From Bacilli bacterium (lineage in GTDB: Bacteria > Bacillota_I > Bacilli_A > RF39 > UBA660): a stretch of 10,658 nucleotides of DNA. The translations under genes and the position numbers were made by a program. Shown piece after piece: positions 1 to 7,500 of the stretch (its first letter is position 1; every line of letters begins with the position of its first letter). The notes under the pieces were generated by a model, which had not been told where the DNA came from, did not search any database, and saw only the letters and a program-made list of their open reading frames with translations. Location of the stretch: positions 1-10,658 of the forward strand of contig CAAGHO010000022.1 in NCBI GenBank assembly GCA_900769695.1, given 5' to 3'.

Positions 1-1119
1 ATTTGCGGACGGACGACACGTAGTTAGTCCGGATAGCGAACAGATTGAACCGTCTGTGACAACGTCACAAAAGGTGAAACTCTGTGAGCGTGGAGCAAAT
101 TCAAGACGTTTCAGAATCTCAATGTTATTAGACCCTGAACTAAATTCAGGGTGACATGTTGATAGTCGTCCTGAACTTGTTTCAGAACTCCCTTGAACCT
201 GTGTTTTGTAATTATATTCAACTAATTTTCTAGCAAGATTCAACCTGTGTGATGCAATTATATTGTATTTCTTTATATCTAACCTTGATGAATAGCAACC
301 CTCTAGAATAAAGGTTTTTGAGTTGTCACGTAATTCACCATCAATATCAAATTTATCAAAATTCGGTTCAACTTCGTTAAAATAATCAAATGGTGAAGCT
401 AGGACTATTTCATAATCATCAAGCTGAGCGTTTGTTTTCTCAATTTGTTCTTGCAAATCTGTTGGCACAGCCAAATGATCTGCTCCGATTGGCAACAACA
501 AGGTATTACCAGATTTTTCTGCTATCAAATCAAGGTTTGTTTTTGTAAATTCCAATTTCTTTTCAAACGGTAAACTTGTTGAAAAAATATCGTTAAAATA
601 GCCACGAATTAGATTTACAGTTTTTATTGAATTGTCTTTATAATGCCAAGTGAATTCAGCCGGAACGTCGCCACAACCTCGCCAAACCATAGCTTTATCA
701 ATACCAAATTCTTTAAGTATTGGAATAGTGCAAGCACTATGTCCGAATGTGTCCGCAAAATATGCAAGAAAGTCTTTGCAACCAAATTCTTGAGCTGTTT
801 TTAGCCCTAGTTCAAGATTCTTCTTAAATGCTTCTTTTGAGGTTAAAAATTCGTCAACAAGACAATAAAATGGACCTATGAAGAGTTTTTTCTGCTCAAC
901 AAGCGATTTTACGAGGTCTTTTTTCTCTGGATAGATTTCTAGATAATCTAAAAGAGCAGAGGTTTGTCCGTCAAAATAGAATGTTGGCAACTTGTTTGAC
1001 TGCAACATATCAAGAACGATGTTAAATGATTTGAGGAGCCTAAACCTAAATTTTTCATATTCTTTGTACCATTCTCTATCCCAGTGAAAATGAGTGTATG
1101 CAATGACTTTTTTCTTCAT
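1..1119 (-). CDS. Alpha-mannosidase, glycoside hydrolase family 38 (N-terminal part, runs off left edge)
   Basis: The family hydrolyses alpha-mannosidic bonds using a zinc-dependent retaining mechanism. The 373 visible residues start MKKKVIAYTHFHWDREWY, which carries the GH38 zinc-binding H-x-D pair (H12, D14). FADTFGHS (residues 121-128) holds D123, the position of the catalytic nucleophile and zinc ligand, and GADH (212-215) gives H215 as the likely last zinc ligand. Typical family stretches are FYFDGQTSALLDYLEIYPE (47-65) and IGPFYCLVDEFLTSKEA (81-97). Residues about 260-305 (GELRD, then SSRLDIKKYN) match the start of the helical middle domain. From V308 the protein leaves the family pattern and reads through palindromic repeat sequence (VQGSSETSSGR, then CHPEFSSGS), open to the edge. 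Complete members are commonly 800-1000 residues. No signal peptide is visible, so it is probably cytoplasmic. The ATG at 1119 fits the family N-terminus; no clear ribosome binding site precedes it. The substrate (N-glycan mannose, mannosylglycerate or other) cannot be told. Whether the gene is intact or truncated by the repeat is undecided. Confidence 0.9.
   Translation of the reverse strand, partial: MKKKVIAYTHFHWDREWYKEYEKFRFRLLKSFNIVLDMLQSNKLPTFYFDGQTSALLDYLEIYPEKKDLVKSLVEQKKLFIGPFYCLVDEFLTSKEAFKKNLELGLKTAQEFGCKDFLAYFADTFGHSACTIPILKEFGIDKAMVWRGCGDVPAEFTWHYKDNSIKTVNLIRGYFNDIFSTSLPFEKKLEFTKTNLDLIAEKSGNTLLLPIGADHLAVPTDLQEQIEKTNAQLDDYEIVLASPFDYFNEVEPNFDKFDIDGELRDNSKTFILEGCYSSRLDIKKYNIIASHRLNLARKLVEYNYKTQVQGSSETSSGRLSTCHPEFSSGSNNIEILKRLEFAPRSQSFTFCDVVTDGSICSLSGLTTCRPSAN
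55..69. repeat. Small inverted repeat TGTGAC-AAC-GTCACA
   Basis: Perfect 6-base arms (55-60 and 64-69) with a 3-base loop lie within the presumed repeat-derived tail of the mannosidase frame. Short inverted repeats of this size can occur by chance. It is listed because it lies in the same abnormal segment and may be part of the compound element. A regulator site is unlikely inside coding sequence. Confidence 0.4.
133..151. repeat. Palindrome CCCTGAA-N5-TTCAGGG
   Basis: Perfect 7-base arms at 133-139 and 145-151 flank the loop CTAAA. It resembles the core of the neighbouring element (CCTGAA...TTCAG at 170-185), spaced about 37 bases away, so the two look like a tandem pair of one repeat family. 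It is translated in the mannosidase frame as part of HPEFSSGS. Confidence 0.7.
165..198 (-). repeat. 34-base palindromic element, mannosidase copy
   Basis: Read on the minus strand, this matches plus-strand 1699-1732 at 31 of 34 bases. It contains CTGAA (171-175), a 5-base loop and TTCAG (181-185), so its RNA can form a short hairpin. In the mannosidase frame it encodes VQGSSETSSGR (residues 308-318). The partner copy in the surface protein is read in the same frame as VQGGTETSLGR. Confidence 0.8.
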
Positions 1120-1125
1120 AGTTTG

Positions 1126-1154
1126 ATTGTATATTATTTTTTATCATTTGTCAT
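1126..1154 (-). promoter_or_regulatory. Possible sigma70-type promoter for the mannosidase
   Basis: On the minus strand, ATGACA (1154-1149) and TACAAT (1131-1126) are separated by 17 bases; each is one base from the sigma70 consensus. The -10 ends only six bases before the ATG at 1119, so transcription from it would start at or near the start codon and give a leaderless message, which fits the lack of a ribosome binding site. The region is AT-rich, so chance matches are likely. Confidence 0.25.
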
Positions 1155-1203
1155 TATTGTAACGAAACGTAAGAATGTCTGTAAAGTCATTACTACCGTC
1201 ATT
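1149..1203. repeat. Decayed repeat remnant, related to the segment at 1653-1695
   Basis: The stretch begins and ends with GTCATT words and contains AACGAAACGTAAGAATGTCTG. The reverse complement of the surface-protein segment around 1655-1685 reads AACGACCGAAGAATCCCTG, which aligns with it apart from one gap and a few substitutions. This looks like an eroded intergenic copy in opposite orientation. The match is short and imperfect, so relationship is likely but not certain. Confidence 0.4.
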
Positions 1204-1212
1204 TTTTTTGTA

Positions 1213-1240
1213 GGGATTCCAAAATAAATTCTGAATGACA
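1213..1240 (+). repeat. Decayed copy of the ATTCCGAA palindromic element
   Basis: This segment aligns without gaps to 1617-1644 with 25 of 28 bases identical. All three differences replace G by A or T and two of them break the palindrome: arms ATTCCAAA and TTCTGAAT pair at only 6 of 8 positions, against 8 of 8 in the coding copy. It therefore looks like an older copy decaying free of coding constraint. Confidence 0.75.
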
Positions 1241-1324
1241 ATATATTTACTTTTAACCCCCCTTTCCCCTCTTAATAAAAGATGTAAACAAATGTAAAGT
1301 ATTGTCAAGTAAAGTCATATAGTA

Positions 1325-1353
1325 TTGAAAAAAACACATGAATGTGTAATAAT
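1325..1353 (+). promoter_or_regulatory. Candidate promoter of the giant surface protein gene
   Basis: TTGAAA (1325-1330) is followed after 17 bases by AATAAT (1348-1353); each hexamer is one base from the sigma70 consensus. TGT directly precedes the -10, giving an extended -10 (TGn). Transcription would begin near 1360, leaving a leader of about 130 bases before the ATG. It is the best-spaced promoter match upstream of the gene, though the surroundings are AT-rich. Confidence 0.45.
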
Positions 1354-1360
1354 GATATAG

Positions 1361-1378
1361 ACAGGTTTTCAAGCCTGT
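1361..1378 (+). promoter_or_regulatory. Hairpin at the predicted start of the leader RNA
   Basis: ACAGGTT (1361-1367) can pair with AGCCTGT (1372-1378) as a 7-base stem with one G-U pair and a TTCA loop. It sits right at the predicted transcript 5' end, where hairpins can stabilise mRNA. No T-run follows, so a terminator or attenuator role is not supported. No known riboswitch class is recognised. Confidence 0.35.
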
Positions 1379-1405
1379 TGACTATCACAAAAATTAAAAG
1401 TCAAT
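1377..1405 (+). promoter_or_regulatory. Second inverted repeat in the leader
   Basis: TTGACT (1378-1383) and AGTCAA (1399-1404) are perfect 6-base arms, extendable by a G-U pair, around a 15-base A-rich loop. It begins where the first hairpin ends, so the two could stack or compete. It may be structural RNA or the binding site of a dimeric regulator; the sequence does not decide. Confidence 0.3.
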
Positions 1406-1475
1406 AGCCACAAGTCATGCGTGGAGTTTTGGGAAATGTTTTATAGTATGCAACAAGGTTTCTTAAGCGTATTAT

Positions 1476-1490
1476 AAGGTCGAATAAGAG
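1476..1490 (+). promoter_or_regulatory. Weak ribosome binding site before the giant gene
   Basis: AAGGT (1476-1480) lies 11 bases before the ATG at 1492, and AAGAG (1486-1490) lies only one base before it. Neither is a strong, well-spaced Shine-Dalgarno. The start is still favoured because the frame is closed by a TAG at 1444-1446, no other usable start intervenes, and a good signal peptide begins at this ATG. Confidence 0.35.
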
Positions 1491-1491
1491 T

Positions 1492-1584
1492 ATGAGAAAG
1501 ACACGCAATCTATTATCAAAATCAATTTTAGTCTTGTTAAGCTCAGCAGTTATGGGCTCGCTTTCGCTCGCCCCTGCATTTGCT
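1492..1584 (+). other. Sec signal peptide of the giant surface protein
   Basis: Residues 1-31 show a basic n-region (MRKTRNLLSK), a hydrophobic core (SILVLLSSAVMGSLSL) and a c-region APAFA with an AxA site before SS, giving likely cleavage after residue 31. There is no lipobox cysteine at the site, so signal peptidase I is expected. Autotransporters often have longer signal peptides; this one is of ordinary length. Confidence 0.85.
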
Positions 1585-4500
1585 TCTTCGGTTGATAATT
1601 GTGGAATGACTTCACAGGGATTCCGAAATGAATTCGGAATGACAGAAAGTGTTCGCAGGGATTCTTCGGTCGTTGCACTCCCTCGCAATGATGATGGTGT
1701 TCAAGGGGGTACTGAAACAAGTTTAGGACGACGTACTGGTGTCATCACAGGCGGAGCGTCAAACATCTTCTCTGTCACTCCAACATACTATCTTTACTCA
1801 AAGACCCAATCACCACTTGCAGGTTACGTTCAATATGCTGTGTCTACAAGCTCTGTATCTAAAACCTACGGGTCTGGGGCTAACCGTGTTTACTACTATG
1901 CAAACAACGCTTGGGCTACCAGTCCAACCTCTTCTACTAGATACACTATTGCGTACAAAGACGAAAACAAAGGGTATAATATTTCAAGCAATACTTCAAC
2001 TCTGCAAACCGGTGCTGCCGGCTCAAACGCTTCTGATCTTAAAGGTAGAATAAAAATTTCGGGCAACATTACAGTTGGTAAACTTGATGTTGCTTTTCTT
2101 GACGGGCTTTCTTCTGTTGAAGAGTCTGACTCTTATGGATACTCTATGGTATACATTGGTAACAACGCTACCCTAATTAACTTCAATGGCTCATTTATTG
2201 GTAATGATATAGGTGCATACAGAGAAGCATCTGGTACTGTTGCTCAAGTTACTTCTGCTAAAGTTAAAAACATGACAGCAGACTTTCTTAGCAACCGTGT
2301 AACCTCTGAGGGTTCAACTCTTACCGGAGGTATTATGGGTGTTTCTAACAACAGTTCTGTTGGTACAATGAACAACACCAACTTCATCTCTAACACTATT
2401 ACCTCAACAGGTGCAGTTCTTGGTGGTGCGTTAGGTAACAGAGGTATTATCTCTACTATCTCAAATTCAGGGTTTATGAACAACACTGTCGCTGCTACTG
2501 GTAATATCCTTGGTGGTGCAATTTACGTTGATAACGGTAACGGTGCTACAATCGAAACTATCACAGGTTCTGATTTTGTAAACAACACTATCTCTTCAAA
2601 CAACGGTAACGCTTTTGGTGGTGCGATTTATAACGCAGGGTCTATTGGGGATATTATAGATACTTCTTTCTATGGCAATACTGCTACTGCTAAAAACACT
2701 GCAAACGGTAGTAGTGCAAAAGGTGGTGCTATCTATACTACTTCTAATATCTCTGTTATCGCTCAGAACAAAGACGTTATCTTCTCTGGTAACACTGTTA
2801 CTAACAACAACAGAACAGATATGGAAGCTATCTATGTCGGCAGCAATATTGCATACTTGAACTTGAAAGCTATGAACGGTCACAACTTGGTACTTGAAGA
2901 CTCTATCAACGGTACTTCTGGTTACCATATCACTGTTGATGGCAACTCTACTATCGCTATCTGGAACGATATCACTAACGCCGGTGAGTTTTCTGTAGCT
3001 GAGGGTTCTAACCTTACACTTGATTTTGCTAACGGTGTTGGAAACACATATAAGTTTGCTCAGATGAACTCTCAAAATAGCACTAAATACTATCTTGATG
3101 TTGATTTCAAGACAAAGAACTTTGACCAGTTTATTGTACAAAACGGTAGCGGAACAATATATATTGCCGGATTAAACTTGTTGAACGACTTACCTAATAT
3201 GTCTGTAACCTTGCAGATTTTGCAGGCAGGTGCAGCTGCTGCATCAAACGGTATGAGGATTGATATTGACCCTAATATCTTAAAACAGTATTCTACTAGC
3301 GGTTCTAATCAAACAAGAACAGAGTATACAACTGCTATCGGTGATACTATCTATTGGTCACAAGCATTAGGTACTCGTGTTGTTACATACAACTACTCTA
3401 GCTCTTTGGCTTTATCAAAGACCGGTTCAACTTATGACAGCTTGACTTATACGTATAATGAAAACATCTTGAGTGAAAAGACTACTCTTGTTGATGCATT
3501 AAGACTTTATGCGAAGTATAACGATGATTTGCCTGTAAAACACTTTATCTCTACGGGTTCTGATAGCGTGTATAACGTTACAGAAGACTTCATTGACAAT
3601 GGGGTTGCAGAGATTGTAAAAGGTGTTTTGTACGTGACAGGTGAACTTTCTGGTGCGAATGAGATAACTTCAACTATCAACGCTAATAGTCACAAGATGT
3701 TCACACTTGATGCTGCATCAAGGTTGAATATAGAGAATGTTAGGATAACAGGTATAAGAAATGAGGACGGTGCTTTTATCACAAATAACGGTGGTGGGGT
3801 GACCTTGATTAACACAACCGTTGGTGACAAACAGTCTGCGGCTGGAGCTAAGGCTGCGATAATAAACAACTCTGATAACTTCACCATTGGGGTTAACTCA
3901 AACAGTTCTGTGAATACGGTGACCTTGAACCAAAGTTTGATTGGGACAGGTAAAGTTACGGTTGAAAGAGGAGCAAGCCTTTCGTTACGTCCTTATACTA
4001 CTTTTAAACAAAGTTTGTTAGATATTTATGGATATATGAATACATCAAACAACACGGTTACAATTGATTCACCAGTATATATTCATAGCGGAGCTGGTGT
4101 AAGTGCAGAAACAAACACTTTTAAACAATCAATAACAAATGATGGTAGCCTAACATTATGGAACAACGCTCTATTTGCACCAATCAGTGGCTCTGGTAAT
4201 TTGCAAATATATGGTGATGTAACATTTAACAATACAGTAGCACAGAACCAAATCCGACTATATGTTGATTCAACTAACGGGATTTATTCAAAACTTCATA
4301 CAAAACAAGAATACTTAAGAGATCCTGTGACTAAGACTGCGACAAGAGTAATCGTTACAAATGGTTCTGACTTATATTTATCATCAGACAGCACGAGTTA
4401 TACAGCAAATGTTTATTTAGAAAATGTTGATTCTGATTTATACATTGTTGGTTCTACATTAAAGACAATTGATGCTGATATATCGGGTACTGGGTATTTT

Positions 4501-7500
4501 TGTTTAGAGAATACTCCGAATATAAATTTGATGAATAACGCTATAATAGGTGGTAGATTGTGGATAAAAGATACTTCAGCAACGTTCACTACTGACCCAA
4601 ACAAGATTACTTTTGCTAACAATTCGTATTATCACAGCAACTGGGGTACTATCAATTTAAAAGGTGGTACATCTAGCAATCCGTCTATTTTGAATCTGCC
4701 TATAACACAAACAGGTACTACAAATATCTTGTCAGGCTCATATATTAAGTTTGCTGATTTTGTAAAGCAATTTGAAAACACTCTTAATATTCAACAAAAT
4801 GCTACTTTGACATCTTCCGCTAATAACTTTAAGTCTGCTATTACTAACCAAGGTACGTTGAATTTGACAACAGGTACTATGAATTCAACAATTTCAGGTA
4901 ATGGACTTTTATATATTTTAGAAAATGTTTATTCAAATTCAAAAGATACAAACAAGGGAACGATTAATAAAGGTGCTACTTATAGTATTAGTGCTAATAA
5001 TATTGCAAATTCTATTATGAACAATGGTACATTAGTATTTTTAGGTGGTACTTTTAATCAACAATTAACAGGAACAGGTAAAATTTCATTATTAGGTGAT
5101 GTGCTTGTTAAAAGTGGGACGACTATAAATCAATATTTCAATACTGGTGATAAATGGTTTAATTTTGAAAATGCTGATGATTTATTAGTTAGTGGTAATG
5201 GTAGATTACAATTTTTCGGTGGTACAGTAAATGTAACAACGAATACTTATACATATTTTTATAACACTGTATATATTGGTTCAAAAGCAAATGTTAGCAA
5301 TTTAATTACAACATCAAATGCGAAAGTTTATACTAGTGCTGACAATTTCAACTTGTCTGAATCTATGTCTGCAAATTCGCATTTATATTTAACAGGTGGT
5401 ACTCTTAGAAACTATATAGGCTCGTCTGTAGGTCAAGGTAATGGTTTGGTACATATTACTGGAAATGTAAAAAATACTAATAATAGAATTATAAATTCAA
5501 ATTTAATAATTGATGAGGGTGGTACATTTACTTCTAATTTTTCACCTTTAGCGTTGCAAAAAACAGTTACAAATAACGGTACTTTTTTAGCTTCTGGAAC
5601 AATAAATAGGCATTTATATGGTTCAGGGGTCACAAAAATTAATGGTTCATTATTAGTAGATGAAAATGGAATAATTGACGGTACTCTTAATTTTAATGGT
5701 GGAACACTTAATCTTGCAGATTTAGTGTCAAGAGAATTTAACGTAGGTAAAGTTACAGGCACAGGTAACATTACATTAGACCTTGATGCAACAACGAAAA
5801 AATCAGATAAATTGATAATCTCTGATAAAACATCTGATGCTAAAATAACTATCACTAATGTTAATTTAACTTTATCAAGCGTTAATGATTTGGTATCTGG
5901 TATTACATTTCAAATTCTAACAGGTGGCTCAAAGGCACAATTGATCCTACCTCAATCTGTTATTGATAAAGCAAAAACGGCTCTTCCTATCGCTATTAGA
6001 ACAGAAGATACAATAGCAAAAGCATACAAAGATGATGGTACAGAATTTTCATTTCTTGATTCTAGTGGAAATGTAAACGTATCATTCAATGACGCAGCTA
6101 AATATGGTATCAGAGTTAAAAATGGTACAGGTAATGCGACATTGTCACTAGCGTCAACACAAAGTACAAACGATAGTTTGAAATTATCAATAACTGGTAC
6201 AAAATGGACTACGAATCAATTTACTAAGAAGGACTTATTAGAAGATTTCTTAACTTATAGTACAAACAAAGAAAAAACTTTTAGGTTCAATACAACGACA
6301 GATAATTATACAACAACACATAATTATGATGTTACTAATATAACAACAAAAACTAATATCGTTGGTCTTTATGATTCATCTGCTAACAAAATATCACAAA
6401 TTACTCTTGGTGGTAGATATTTGCAATTAGACGTAAAATCTGGTGCGTCATTGAATATATCAAATGTTTATTTCCAAAATTTAAGATATTTGTCTTATGG
6501 TTGGAGTGATACAATTGGAGCAATAATGGTTCAAGCAGGTGCAACAGGTAATTTCGAAAATGTTCGTTTGTCTGGATTTAGTCAAAACTATGCTCACTTT
6601 ATTAATAACTTGGGTACTATTGAAAATATTTCAGGTTATTTCTATTCAAACCCAAGTTCTTATAACTTAATCAAAAATAGAAATGGTGGTGTAATGAAAA
6701 ACATTTCTATTGATATAAGTTCAAGTGGTCATTATGGTAATGGTCGTATTTATAACCATGGCGGTGGTAAAATTGGTTATATTGAAAATGGAGCATATAA
6801 AGGTGGTATTACAAATTCTCATTTTTGGTTAAACCCAACTCCAAATTGTTATAATTATGTAGTTATTTGTAACTCAGGTTATTTATATAATATTTCTGAT
6901 AATTATTTTATACGCAATTATAACTATAGTAATTCATCTGGGGATTTTTATTCAGTAGCATTGGGTAATGCTGGATATATTTATGAAAACTCTAATAACA
7001 TTTTTTATGGAAACTATTCAACAAAATCTAATTCGGATACATTGATTAATGGTTCAAATGGGATTGCTTTATACAATGCAGGTAGATATTATTTAGGATT
7101 AAAAGATGCTTCAATCATAGAAAACTATGCTATTGCTTACGGTACAAGAGGTATAGGTTTATACAATACTGGTATAATTGGCTATAATGGATATAATAAC
7201 AAATCTATTGATAGAAATGTTTATTATGGAAACTATGCTACATTTAAACCAAATGTTGGAAAATATGGACAAGGTGGGGCAATTTGGAATTCTGGCACAA
7301 TAACATATGGCATTACAAATTCTAATTTTGTAGGTAACTATATTCAATCAGAAGCAACCAAAGTAGAGAACTCAAACCTAGACATACAAGGCGGAGCCAT
7401 CTACAATATAGGGACATTGCCAACCATATCTAACACACACTTCTATAACAACTACCTAAACTCAATTGAGGGAAGTGCTTTTGGGGGTGCTATCTGGACT

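Larger units (their letters stand above)
1..198 (-). repeat. Compound palindromic-repeat segment inside the mannosidase reading frame
   Basis: The segment combines a 34-base element (165-198), a related palindrome (133-151: CCCTGAA, 5-base loop, TTCAGGG) and a further inverted repeat (55-69). It is translated without a stop as residues 308-373, where GH38 enzymes would continue the helical middle domain. Its Ser/Thr/Cys-rich composition differs from the preceding Lys/Leu/Glu-rich enzyme sequence. The right border is set by homology with the copy at 1699-1732; the left border is not visible. That all of 1-130 is repeat-derived is an inference from its composition and small inverted repeats. 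Confidence 0.6.
1120..1491. other. Divergent intergenic region
   Basis: These 372 bases separate the start codons of the two divergent genes, and no coding frame of substance lies in them. From left to right they hold: a possible promoter for the mannosidase (1126-1154); decayed palindromic repeats (1149-1203 and 1213-1240); a pyrimidine-rich tract with six consecutive C (1251-1273); an AT-rich part with several GTAAA and AGTATTG words (1281-1327); a candidate promoter for the surface protein (1325-1353); and a leader of about 130 bases with two potential hairpins (1361-1405) and a weak ribosome binding site. Confidence 0.85.
1600..1732 (+). repeat. Cluster of three palindromic-type repeats coding the mature N-terminus
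   Basis: Directly after the signal peptide, residues 37-80 are encoded by three repeat segments in a row: an ATTCCGAA palindrome (1617-1644, preceded by a partial GGAATGAC at 1603-1610), a second type (about 1653-1695) and the 34-base element (1699-1732). The peptide contains QGFRNEFGMT, then RRDSSVVALPRND, then VQGGTETSLGR. It is richer in Arg and acidic residues than the rest of the protein and looks unlike a beta-helix. All three stay in frame. The reverse strand is also open here and reads a similar peptide (NSFRNP), as expected of a palindrome. Confidence 0.75.

Noticed and set aside
133..198. The two hairpins as a transcription terminator
   Set aside because: They lie inside the open mannosidase frame, have no following T-run on either strand, and the element recurs within another coding gene.
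1257..1262. Run of six C in the intergenic region as a phase-variation tract
   Set aside because: Six bases is short for slipped-strand switching, and it lies about 60 bases upstream of the best -35 rather than between -35 and -10 or in coding sequence.
1401..1688. Minus-strand open frame covering the leader and N-terminus
   Set aside because: It spans the leader, start codon and palindromic repeats of the plus-strand gene. Its open state in the repeat part follows from palindrome symmetry; no start signals are seen.
1739..2053. Plus-strand open frame of 104 codons
   Set aside because: It overlaps the giant gene in another frame and ends within it; the in-frame reading continues the signal-peptide protein.
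2596..3141. Minus-strand open frame of 181 codons
   Set aside because: It lies antisense to the uninterrupted giant frame, has no protein-like composition (Val/Ser/Asp-rich mirror of the sense codons) and no promoter or ribosome binding site.
4090..5655. CRISPR-like or tandem DNA repeat array
   Set aside because: The repeats exist at protein level only; nucleotide identity between units is low and there are no constant repeats with unique spacers.
5433..5855. Minus-strand open frame of 140 codons with hydrophobic stretches
   Set aside because: Its Val/Phe/Ile/Leu-rich sequence is the expected mirror of Asn/Thr/Gly-rich sense codons, not a membrane protein.
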